Positions 17,901 to 24,425 of a stretch of 64,000 nt of DNA are shown piece by piece. Made by a program: the position numbers and the translations under genes. The notes under the pieces were generated by a model that worked only from the letters and a program-made list of their open reading frames with translations, had not been told where the DNA came from and searched no databases. How positions within the stretch are numbered: the first letter of the stretch is position 1; the number at the start of each line of letters is the position of its first letter. The DNA is from Actinomycetota bacterium (GTDB taxonomy: Bacteria > Actinomycetota > Thermoleophilia > Gaiellales > Gaiellaceae): positions 1-64,000 of the forward strand of contig PMNA01000005.1 of NCBI GenBank assembly GCA_003162055.1. The letters are read 5' to 3'.

Positions 17901-17983
17901 AGGCGCTCCTGCCGTTACTCGGAAACGACGAAGCCGAAGTCGAGCGCATCTTCCCCATCATCAAGGCGCAGAGCGAGTACTGA
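14930..17983 (+). CDS. hsdR: Type I restriction endonuclease/translocase subunit
   Basis: This 1017-residue protein is the motor and nuclease of the type I complex. The N-terminal PD-(D/E)xK nuclease has Asp135 (RRPDIVLY) and Glu149-x-Lys151 (GVLELKKS). The SF2 motor has Walker A TQGSGKS at 276-282, DECH at 384-387, GFTGTPL and the C-terminal motor motif DKLLTGFDAP. A helical C-terminal domain (about 750-1010) would contact the methyltransferase. Unmethylated sites trigger ATP-driven translocation and distant cleavage. ATG 14930 overlaps the hsdS stop, so translation is coupled. All catalytic motifs are intact and no frameshift is seen, so the system appears functional. Confidence 0.94.
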   Translation: MSDVGKPERVTQDRVISLFCGELEYDYLGDWSDGDRNSNLEEAQLRNYLSGRGYTSEQINVALHKLRSEANNHSRGLYENNKAVYSLLRYGVPVKIEAGKVTETVHLIDWNAPKKNDFGIAEEVTLRGGSERRPDIVLYVNGIAVGVLELKKSRVSIGEGIRQNLSNQLPEFNEWFFSTVQLVFAGNDSEGLKYGAIGTPEKYFLEWKEDELDNSGFKLDKYLAKICAKPRLIELMHDFVLFDGGVKKLPRAHQYFGVKAAQQHARERKGGIIWHTQGSGKSIVMVLLARWILENNPNARVAIITDRDELDKQIERVFSGSGEDIYRTSSGRDLMSQLAQAKPRLLCSLVHKFGRKDVDDFDAYLEELKAQPSQTVGEVFVFVDECHRTQTGKLHRVMKALMPNAVFIGFTGTPLLKKDKKTSLEVFGGYIHTYKFSEGVEDGVVLDLVYEARDIDQRLGSEDKIDAWFEAKTRGLNDWQKEELKAQWGTMQKVLSSRSRMERVVRDVVFDFSVKPRLSSERGNAILVASSIYEACRYFSLFQETPLRGKCAVVTSYNPQAGDVSKEEVGANTETDRQLVYNTYTRLLEGVTAKPGMSKTETYEERAKDLFVKEPANMRLLVVVDKLLTGFDAPPCTYLYIDKSMQDHGLFQAICRVNRLDGDDKVFGYVVDYKDLFKKVENAVAVYTSELDHSAGGVEPEVLIHDRLKIGRERLDNALEVLALLCEPVEPPKGELEHIHYFCGNTEIAEDLQEREPKRAALYKATVTLVRAYANIADELEAAGYGNEDISRIKWQLERYLNIREIIRRASGESLDSKAYEADMRHLIDTYIEADEPRKISPFENIGLLDLIVKSGIGEAVAAQLGGLRGDKDAIAETIENNVRRKIIEEHLNDPAYYEKMSKLLGEIISARKAKALAYEDYLKRIAELAKQVGTGTSDETPRRLDTRGKRALYNNLDQNEELALAIDETVRTIRPDDWRDIQARENTIKQALLPLLGNDEAEVERIFPIIKAQSEY

Positions 17984-18699
17984 TGGTCACGCAGATTGAG
18001 TTGGGCGACATTGCCGTGGAGGTCGTACTCAAGGACATCAAGAACGTCCATCTAAGCGTTCACCCGCCGTCTGGTCGCGTTCGTATCTCGGCGCCGAAGC
18101 GCATGAGCATGGACACCATTCGCTCCTTCGCTGTCTCGAAACTCGGCTGGATCAAGAAACAGCAGGCGCGCCTCCAAGCGCAGGAGCGCGAGACCCGCCG
18201 AGAGTTTGTCGATCGCGAAAGTCACTTCGTTTGGGGGCGGCGCTATCTACTAAACGTCATCGAGGAAGAGCGAGCGCCAGCCGTCGCTCTGGAGCACGGT
18301 CGCATGCTCCTGACAGTTCGCCCGGGAGCAAATGAGGCGAGAAGGCGAGAAGTCGCAGAGGCTTGGTACCGCGAAGAGCTGAAGAAAGCCATCCCGCCAC
18401 TTCTCGCCAAGTGGGAGCCGCTGATCGGCGTCGGAGTGGAGCGCTTCTACGCGCAGCGAATGAAGACCAAGTGGGGAAGCTGCAATCCCTTAGCTCGCAG
18501 CATTCGCCTTAACACCGACCTCGCGAAGAAACCACGCGAATGCCTCGAGTACGTGGTCGTCCACGAGATGGTTCACATACTGGAGCCAACGCACAATGCC
18601 CGTTTCGTCGCGCTGATGGATCAGGCTATGCCGCAGTGGCGCGCATACAAGGAGCAGCTCAATCGGCTGCCTATTAGCCATGGCGCGTGGGGTTACTAA
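17983..18699 (+). CDS. YgjP/DUF45-like zinc metallopeptidase
   Basis: The 238-residue product belongs to the YgjP/SprT-like family (DUF45). The signature HEMVH lies at residues 194-198, with downstream LEPTHNARF giving a third likely zinc ligand, and WGSCNPLARSIRLN is the family's typical motif before it. The ATG overlaps the hsdR stop (TGATG), making it the fourth gene of the hsd operon. YgjP-family genes are repeatedly found with type I restriction systems. A role in controlling or turning over the restriction complex is an attractive inference but is not demonstrated by sequence. Confidence 0.8.
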   Translation: MVTQIELGDIAVEVVLKDIKNVHLSVHPPSGRVRISAPKRMSMDTIRSFAVSKLGWIKKQQARLQAQERETRREFVDRESHFVWGRRYLLNVIEEERAPAVALEHGRMLLTVRPGANEARRREVAEAWYREELKKAIPPLLAKWEPLIGVGVERFYAQRMKTKWGSCNPLARSIRLNTDLAKKPRECLEYVVVHEMVHILEPTHNARFVALMDQAMPQWRAYKEQLNRLPISHGAWGY

Positions 18700-19146
18700 A
18701 CGGGGTTCGTAGGAAGGTGTCCTGCTCGTTGTCTCACGTTGCGCCGGATAGCTAAAGCTCGCGACACACGGAAGTTCGTGATCGCTTCACCGAAGGAGCT
18801 CTGATGCTCGACGGGATCGGGCTCGAGGGCCTTCTGATAGGTCGCGAAGGCGCGGCAGCGGTGTCCAGAACCGCGTGCGCGGCACCGGCGTTTGTTCCGA
18901 ACTCGGCTTCCGGCGCGGCTTGAGAGGTCTAGGGGCGATGCCCGAGTGCACTTCGTCTACCCGGCGTCTACCAGGAAGCGGAAAGGCGGATAGTCCAGCG
19001 CCCCAGACTTGCCTGCCGCGCACCTTTTGATCCATACGGAGTTCAATCTTCTCTCGCGGTGTTCGTTCGCCATTCTGAACATCTGGGCCAGTTACGGACG
19101 ATTCGTGGGGCGGCGCCACTCACGTCTAGCTGTGTTCGTTACATGC
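18700..19146. other. Gene-poor stretch after the hsd operon
   Basis: About 450 bases between convergent operons. The frames here are low-complexity and not credible. No strong hairpin with a T-run was found. Confidence 0.4.
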
Positions 19147-19383
19147 CTACGCGGCACGGGTTGCTCCTTTCGGCTTTACGACCCGGCCGCCGCGCGGCAG
19201 CTCCGCTGCCTCGAGCTTCGCTCCGTCGAGCCAAGCGTCGAGTTCGTCCCGAACGAACAGGCAGCGGCGCGTGCCACTTATCCGCCGATGCGGGATCGTC
19301 GCCGTCCGGGTCAGCTCATGCACTGTCCGGATCGAGCAGCGGAGTAGTTCGGCGACATCCTCGACGGTCAAGTACGGGCTCAC
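19147..19383 (-). CDS. Excisionase-family HTH DNA-binding protein
   Basis: The 78-residue product is a standard excisionase-type (MerR-like HTH_17) protein: YLTVEDVAELLRCSIRTVHE is the helix-turn-helix, RRISGTRRCLFVRDELDAWL the wing and following helix. Proteins of this type direct integrase-mediated excision or regulate mobile-element genes. The GTG start overlaps the stop of the 31-residue mini-ORF upstream (GTGA), so it is the last gene of a four-gene chain led by the gene at 20862. Confidence 0.8.
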   Translation of the reverse strand: MSPYLTVEDVAELLRCSIRTVHELTRTATIPHRRISGTRRCLFVRDELDAWLDGAKLEAAELPRGGRVVKPKGATRAA

Positions 19384-19475
19384 GATGCCTCCCGCTCGAG
19401 CCGCACCGGTCTCCCGATGGCGGGCTTCGGTAGCTCCGTCACCACGCCCGCTGTGAGAAGCGGTTGCTCGGTCAT
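19380..19475 (-). CDS. 31-residue mini-ORF linking repA and excisionase
   Basis: This short frame begins with MTEQPLLTAGVVTELPKP and ends REAS. Its ATG overlaps the stop of the RepA-like gene (ATGA) and its TGA overlaps the GTG of the excisionase gene, so overlapping stop/start pairs on both sides join the three frames. That exact fit supports translation, either as a peptide or as a coupling device passing ribosomes to the excisionase gene. The peptide has no recognised domain. Confidence 0.5.
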   Translation of the reverse strand: MTEQPLLTAGVVTELPKPAIGRPVRLEREAS

Positions 19476-20671
19476 TGCCCGAAATCCTCGAATAGTTGTT
19501 GCGGACGGCTTACTTCGGCGTCGTCTTCTTCAACCGCTTCCGGAGCTGGGCGCAGTTCCGCATGTGCGCCAGCGCCCACGTCTTCTACAGACGTGGGCGC
19601 AGTGGGAGCACATGCTTCGGAAACGATGTTCGGCCCATGTGCGCCCGACTGCGCCCGAGCGGTGGGAGTAGTTCGGTAGCAGTTCGCGGATGACTTCCTT
19701 CCGGGCGGCCCGACCTTATTCTCGACATGGCCGGATTCGATGAGTTGATCGAGCAGTTCGCGAGTGCGCTGCTCGCGGATGCGGAGCTTGGCGGCCCATT
19801 CCTTGACGGTGCGCCATTCGCCGCCGTCGGCGAGGATGCGCTGCTCAATCTCCTCGGCGCTGTGTTCGTCCTTTGGGTTGAGCTTGAATCCTTCGCCGCG
19901 GGTGAAGATCAGCGGCCACGCTTCGCCGACGGGTAGGTCTGAGTCGCGGTCTTTCAGGATGCGGAGTCGCGCGTAACCGTGAGAGAGCCGTTCGATCCCG
20001 ATCACGACTTCGGCGCCACGTACGACGGCGCCTGAGCCGGAGACGTCGTGCAGCGTGAGCCTGCGGGCGCCGTTCGAAGATGGATCCTTGCGCGGGTGCG
20101 CCGGCAGGATCAGTGCGAATCCGTAGCGGCTACGGAGCGCGTCGAGGCAGCGCATGAGGTCGACAATAGGGCGCTCCTCGTTCGCGTCGCCGCGGTGCGC
20201 CTTGTAGTACGGGTCGAGGATCAGGACAGCGGGGCGATGCCGGTCGACGACGCGTTCGAGCTCGGCTAGATGCGTGGGGTCGGAATCGAGCGCGAGCCCG
20301 TCAGGGACGGGGATATAGATCACGTCGTCGCGGTCGTCGAGGCTGGCTTCGCGGAGAGCGCGCTTGATCGACCGAATGCCCTGCTCCAGGTCGATCACCA
20401 TCACCGGGCCTGTGCTGGCTCCCTGGTAGCCGAGCACATCGGCGCCGGTCAGGATGGCGGCGGCAATCTGCAACGACAGCGCAGTCTTGCCGTGCCCGGT
20501 GTCGCCGACAATGATGGTGCGTGCGCCGCGGATGACAAGTGGGCCGGCGAGCGTCGCGTCCTCGGCCGGCTCCGGAAGCGCCATCAGCTCGCGGGCGGTC
20601 ATGTCATAGAGATGGAACTCCCCGTCCTGCCTCGGCTCGGGCGACTCCGCTGCGAAACACAAGCCGCTCAT
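19472..20671 (-). CDS. RepA-like / RecA-fold ATPase (AAA_25)
   Basis: The 399-residue product is a RecA-fold NTPase of the plasmid/phage RepA helicase type: Walker A GDTGHGKT at 56-63, Walker B VLILDPYY with Asp153, and PAHPRKDP as the sensor region, followed by a winged-helix-like segment (about 270-320: REQRTRELLDQLIESGHVENK). Such proteins serve as hexameric replicative helicases or loaders of mobile elements. The Ala/Pro-rich C-terminal tail (about 330-399) is encoded by DNA that forms a strong hairpin (19560-19615). The ATG overlaps the upstream small gene's stop. Confidence 0.78.
   Translation of the reverse strand: MSGLCFAAESPEPRQDGEFHLYDMTARELMALPEPAEDATLAGPLVIRGARTIIVGDTGHGKTALSLQIAAAILTGADVLGYQGASTGPVMVIDLEQGIRSIKRALREASLDDRDDVIYIPVPDGLALDSDPTHLAELERVVDRHRPAVLILDPYYKAHRGDANEERPIVDLMRCLDALRSRYGFALILPAHPRKDPSSNGARRLTLHDVSGSGAVVRGAEVVIGIERLSHGYARLRILKDRDSDLPVGEAWPLIFTRGEGFKLNPKDEHSAEEIEQRILADGGEWRTVKEWAAKLRIREQRTRELLDQLIESGHVENKVGPPGRKSSANCYRTTPTARAQSGAHGPNIVSEACAPTAPTSVEDVGAGAHAELRPAPEAVEEDDAEVSRPQQLFEDFGQ
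19560..19615. repeat. Strong nested inverted repeat inside the RepA-like gene
   Basis: The core is a perfect 12-bp stem, GCGCCCACGTCT (19572-19583) with AGACGTGGGCGC (19589-19600), and a 5-base loop. An outer pair, GCATGTGC (19560-19567) and GCACATGC (19608-19615), flanks it. A further CATGTGCGCC recurs at 19635-19644. This lies in the low-complexity C-terminal coding part of a replication gene, where origins of rep-type replicons are often nested. Confidence 0.65.
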
Positions 20672-20862
20672 GCACCGGCCTCCCTATGCGGTTCAAGCGC
20701 GGCGGCGAGACTGCGCTCGGCGCCTGCGACCGTCTCCCACAGCTCTCGTTCGAGATCGTCGAGCGCGACCGCGACGAACTCGTGGTCTCCATCGCGGAAC
20801 GCCTCACCGAGGCGCACAACCCGTGCCTGCGCGTCTCGGAGAACCTCAATGAAATGCTCCAT
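20668..20862 (-). CDS. Small helical protein upstream of repA-like gene
   Basis: The 64-residue product is almost entirely predicted helix (FIEVLRDAQARVVRLGEAF, LDDLERELWETVAGAERSL) and acidic. Its stop overlaps the start of the RepA-like gene (ATGA), so it opens the four-gene minus-strand chain. The opposite-strand and shifted frames over the same DNA are low-complexity, so this frame is preferred. The family is unknown; a small replication accessory or coiled-coil partner is possible. Confidence 0.55.
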   Translation of the reverse strand: MEHFIEVLRDAQARVVRLGEAFRDGDHEFVAVALDDLERELWETVAGAERSLAAALEPHREAGA

Positions 20863-20961
20863 AACACGGAGAGTGCCACCAGCTCCGCCGAGTCGCTATA
20901 ACCTCTCACTATAACGTGGGCGGTCATAATCATCGTCTGTTAGCGTGTTTACCATCCAGTC
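20863..20961. promoter_or_regulatory. Divergent promoter region with CTATAAC repeats
   Basis: The 99-base gap separates the minus-strand repA chain from the plus-strand gene at 20962. CTATAAC occurs at 20896-20902 and 20909-20915, 13 bases apart. On the minus strand this reads GTTATAG, close to a -10 box. The segment is locally AT-richer than its surroundings. It presumably drives both directions; exact promoters cannot be fixed. Confidence 0.45.
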
Positions 20962-22284
20962 ATGACGAGAACACGGGAGTCCTACGTCGTTGCGGGCAAA
21001 CTAGCCGCCGAGACGGCACGGCACCGCTACGGGGACGATTTTCACCACCACCGTGGGAAGCAAGCAATCGCAAGCGCCCGTGCGAATGGGAAATTCCCCG
21101 ATCCGCTCGTCGTCGTTTGCATCGTCTGCAGCGCCTATCCCGAGACGTGTGATGCCGAGTGTGACGAGCGCGGCCACACCTTCGAGGTGCCGCCTTCTCG
21201 GTCGCGGATGCGCCGCTGTCCCTCGTGCGTCGCACGCGGGCTGGCCGTCTGTGGCGCATGCGGCGCCCTGGTGAAGACGGAACCTGGTCGAAGCGGTCGC
21301 GCTCGCTGCGAAGTTTGCAGCGCCGACGGGCGGCGCGGGCCAGGGACAAAGCGGAAGCCGCGGATAGAGGTCAGCTGCCGCGGCCCCGAGAAGATGAATC
21401 GGGGCACGACTGCGGCCCCGCGCTGGGTCAAGCTGCCATGGAAGGTTCCCCGCCACCCGCGATGCGCCGGTACGCGCTCGCACACGCTCGCGCAGGCGAA
21501 GAAGCTCGGCCGTTACGACGCGAAGACATCCTCGGCGGTCTGTCGTGCGTGTTCTGGCCGTGAGAACGTGGTCCGCCTCTGGTTGCCGCGCGTGGAGAAG
21601 GCGGGTTACCGGCCGTCTTCCTATGACGACTTCGTCGCCATGCAGAAACGGGTCGCGAGGAGCCATCTGGCGAGGGTGCCAGCGTGGACGGAACGACGGG
21701 ACATAGTTCGTCAGCTGTCGAGCGCGGACGCCACCTCGATGAACAGTCGCCGCAGCGAGTCGGGCCGGAAAGCGCAGGCGCAAGCAGTGCGTCTCGCATC
21801 GTTGATCGATCCGTGGCTGCCCGCGGAGAAGAGGCATCGTTTGCAGCAGCCGACCCACTGGGAACTCGATCTCTGCGCGGGTTGCGGGAAGCTGCTGATG
21901 CGATCAACGGCACCGACGGCGAGGCGAGTGGAGTTCCACCATGTGTGTTTCGACGCCTACCGCCGCGACCGGCGAGAGCGTATCTCGGCGCTGCGCGAGA
22001 TCGGCATCGACGAGCGCAGGATCCCGGGCCTGCTCATGCCGCCCCCGTTCAAGAACGATCGGCACCGGAGCGACACGCTCACAAAGCACTTCTCATGGGC
22101 CATTCGCCACCTCGTGTGCGGAGAGACGCAAGAGGCAATCGCTGGCGCACGATCTCAGGCGGCCGTCTCGCGCGCAATCGCGAGCATCATCGACCTGCTT
22201 CCTGATCCGGCGCTCGCCGATGCGCGTTTCCGGCCGCACGTGCTGCTGCTACTAGAGAGCCGACCCAGGATGTCCGCGGACTAG
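20962..22284 (+). CDS. Cysteine-rich zinc-ribbon protein with C-terminal HTH
   Basis: The 440-residue product has several CxxC clusters: CIVCSAYPETCDAEC, CPSCVARGLAVCGACG, CEVC, CRACSG and CAGCGKLL. At least three zinc-binding ribbons are therefore likely. Near the C-terminus ETQEAIAGARSQAAVSRAIASI resembles a sigma-70 region-4-like or MarR-like HTH (Q-E-x-I-A-x-x-x-x-x-x-x-V-S-R-A), suggesting DNA binding. It is basic overall. The ATG at 20962 was used; the divergent repA chain lies 99 bases away. Inferred role: a mobile-element nucleic-acid-binding or regulatory protein. I do not recognise a named family. Confidence 0.6.
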   Translation: MTRTRESYVVAGKLAAETARHRYGDDFHHHRGKQAIASARANGKFPDPLVVVCIVCSAYPETCDAECDERGHTFEVPPSRSRMRRCPSCVARGLAVCGACGALVKTEPGRSGRARCEVCSADGRRGPGTKRKPRIEVSCRGPEKMNRGTTAAPRWVKLPWKVPRHPRCAGTRSHTLAQAKKLGRYDAKTSSAVCRACSGRENVVRLWLPRVEKAGYRPSSYDDFVAMQKRVARSHLARVPAWTERRDIVRQLSSADATSMNSRRSESGRKAQAQAVRLASLIDPWLPAEKRHRLQQPTHWELDLCAGCGKLLMRSTAPTARRVEFHHVCFDAYRRDRRERISALREIGIDERRIPGLLMPPPFKNDRHRSDTLTKHFSWAIRHLVCGETQEAIAGARSQAAVSRAIASIIDLLPDPALADARFRPHVLLLLESRPRMSAD

Positions 22285-22393
22285 CAGTCCGTAGTCGTAC
22301 TCGCAATATGGCTATTATGCAGGTACTTTTGGTGAGCGCGCGTACGCTGCACGTACCGCTGTGGCCGATCGTCGCTTCGGCACGTACGTGGTA

Positions 22394-22789
22394 TTAGCCC
22401 TCGTCACCCTGCCCGCCGGCCTGGCGCTCTCGCGCCCGCGCCCGGACCTGCTCGAATAACTCGCCGAGTCCGAGCTCGCCGCTCACCTCGACACGCTTCG
22501 TCCAGCGCTCCGGGTAGGCGTGCTGCAGCTTCCACGCAGCCGCTCGCCAGTTGCCCGCCTGCTCAGCCTGGACGAGGACGGCGACGCTGCGCATCTCGCC
22601 TTCGGCGCGCGCCTGCTCGACCGCGTCGGAAAAGTCGGAAAACTCCCTACGCCACTCGTTCAGTGTGTCCCGGTGGATGCCCGCGTAAGCGGCTGCGGTC
22701 TCGAGGTAGGCGCCGGTGCGGAGCGCGTCCAGGATCTTCTTCTCGACTTCTGGGTTGCGCTTGCTGGGGCGTCCGGGTCGCTTGCTCAT
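22394..22789 (-). CDS. Phage terminase small-subunit-like HTH protein
   Basis: The 131-residue product matches the pattern of small-terminase-like HTH proteins: GRPSKRNPEVEKKILDAL, then a helix-turn-helix (AAAYAGIHRDTLNEWRRE), a helical stretch (FSDAVEQARAEGEMRSVAVL) and AAWKLQHAYPERWTKR. In phages this type recognises packaging DNA. Its ATG overlaps the stop of the ParB-methyltransferase gene (ATGA). No large terminase follows on this strand; the next gene runs in the opposite direction, so packaging is unlikely to be intact and it may act as a regulator or be a remnant. Confidence 0.65.
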   Translation of the reverse strand: MSKRPGRPSKRNPEVEKKILDALRTGAYLETAAAYAGIHRDTLNEWRREFSDFSDAVEQARAEGEMRSVAVLVQAEQAGNWRAAAWKLQHAYPERWTKRVEVSGELGLGELFEQVRARARERQAGGQGDEG

Positions 22790-23973
22790 TGGGGCACGTA
22801 GTCGGACTGGCCGGTGAAGTCCGCATAGCGCTGACGGATCACGTCGCAGTAGCGCGGGTCGATCTCCATCAGGAAGGCGCGACGCTTGAGTTGGTCGGCT
22901 GCGATCAGGGTTGTGCCGGAGCCTGCGAAGAGATCGAGCACGAGGCCTCCTACAAGCGTGGAGTTGCCCAAGCAGTAGGAGACCAGCGCCTCCGGCTTCA
23001 TGGTCGGGTGTTCCTCGGATCGTTTCGGGCGATCGAAGTTGAGCACGCTCGACTGGCTGTGATCGCCGTGCCAGTGTGTCCCTTCATGGTTACCTCGTCC
23101 AGGTCGGCCACGGCCTGGCGCGTAGCCGTAGAAGATGGGTTCGTGTTGGTAGTGGTAATCACTGTGACCGAGAACGAACACGTCCTTCACCCAAACGAGT
23201 TCCTGGTGCAAGCGCCAACCAGCGTCGACGAGAGATTGCGCGTAGGCGGGCATTCGCGGTCCCGCCGGGCCCGCGCAGTAGAAAGGGGCACCGTCAACTA
23301 CCACAGCGAGCGCGTTCTCGAAGGACGTTCGGACGAGTGCTGAGGCGTCGCCTGCGTCTCCCCTGATGGTGAGGGCTTTCTTAGTCCCGCCGACATAGGA
23401 AACGCCATAGGGCGGATCTGTCCAGATGCAGTCCGCTTGCTCACCTCCCATTAAGAGCGTCAAATCCTCGGTCTTCGTCGCGTCCCCGCACATGAGCCGG
23501 TGTGGCCCCAGCTCGTACAGCTCGCCCTGTCGCGACTTCGGCTCGGCTGGAAGCTCTGGAGCCTCGTCCGGATCCCGCGCCGCTTGTGCGAGCGGGCGCA
23601 AGAGGTCATCGAGGAATTCGGGCGCGAAGCCGGTCAGCTCTAGCTCGACTCCGTCAGTCGCCAGCTCGGCCAGGAACTCGGGCAAGAGATCCGTGTCCCA
23701 CTCGCCGTAGCCGTTGTTGTCCCGGAGCACCCAAGTGCGGGCTCTTACATCGTCTAGCTCGACGTAGAGCGTAGGGATCGTCTGCCAGCCCAGCTCCTGG
23801 GCTGCCCGCAGGCGCATGTTGCCGCAGATCACCCGGCCGTCTGGTAGCGCGATCAGCGGCCTCGCCTCGAGCATATCCGGGTCTTTTGTAAGCGAGCGCT
23901 TGAGCGCGTCCAGCCGCTCGGCGCCGATCCGGCGCGGGTTACGCGCATACTCGCGCAGTCGGGACAGCTCCAC
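22786..23973 (-). CDS. ParB-like domain fused to DNA methyltransferase
   Basis: The 395-residue product joins an N-terminal ParB/sulfiredoxin-like domain (ELSRLREYARNPRRIG, VICGNMRLRAAQELGW, VLRDNNGYGEWD) to a beta-class N6/N4 DNA methyltransferase with catalytic DPPY (IWTDPPYGVSYVGG), EEHPTMKPEAL and AdoMet motif DLFAGSGTTL. This fusion is common in phages and integrative elements, where it modifies element DNA. The GTG at 23973 gives a start just before ELSRL, but the upstream in-frame sequence (SGRPRVVDV) also looks coding back to about 24090, so the true N-terminus may be longer (see findings). It is translationally coupled to the HTH gene downstream. Confidence 0.82.
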   Translation of the reverse strand: MELSRLREYARNPRRIGAERLDALKRSLTKDPDMLEARPLIALPDGRVICGNMRLRAAQELGWQTIPTLYVELDDVRARTWVLRDNNGYGEWDTDLLPEFLAELATDGVELELTGFAPEFLDDLLRPLAQAARDPDEAPELPAEPKSRQGELYELGPHRLMCGDATKTEDLTLLMGGEQADCIWTDPPYGVSYVGGTKKALTIRGDAGDASALVRTSFENALAVVVDGAPFYCAGPAGPRMPAYAQSLVDAGWRLHQELVWVKDVFVLGHSDYHYQHEPIFYGYAPGRGRPGRGNHEGTHWHGDHSQSSVLNFDRPKRSEEHPTMKPEALVSYCLGNSTLVGGLVLDLFAGSGTTLIAADQLKRRAFLMEIDPRYCDVIRQRYADFTGQSDYVPQ

Positions 23974-24425
23974 ATCTACGACCCGCGGCCGGCCGCTCTC
24001 AGCGCGCTCCGAGGCTTCGAGCAGGCCGCGCTGGATAAACCTGGGTGTTACCTCTGACTTCTCGGCTGGGCTAGGCGCATCAACTGCAGCTATATCGCTC
24101 CTTTGTTTGGTTCGTTAATACCTCGGCCACTGACTGTCCGGTTAACCCTGGAGGAACCGTTTACTCGACTCCTCCCTGAGGAACGAATAGGAAGCGACCG
24201 ATAATCTTTATCTTCATTATATTCCGCGACACAGCGTCTTCTCAACATCTCTTATCTTATTACCGTATACGTTGTGCAAACGCAGCAGTAAAGGCGTCTG
24301 CCGCGTGTTCTCCTCTCTTTAGTAGCAGCCCGTTAGACGCCCTTGTGCGCCACGCTCATGCGAAACGAGCCCTTGCGCGGGTCATTTGTGCCACAAATCG
24401 CAGAACGGCTCCTACGCGCTCGTCC
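23974..24425. promoter_or_regulatory. AT-rich regulatory stretch
   Basis: These about 450 bases separate the methyltransferase gene from the secreted-protein gene downstream. Roughly 24190-24280 is notably AT-rich for this genome (ATAATCTTTATCTTCATTAT, then CTTATCTTATTACCGTATAC) and probably contains promoters for the minus-strand methyltransferase operon. The part nearest 23974 probably encodes a longer methyltransferase N-terminus. No other gene is seen. Confidence 0.5.
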
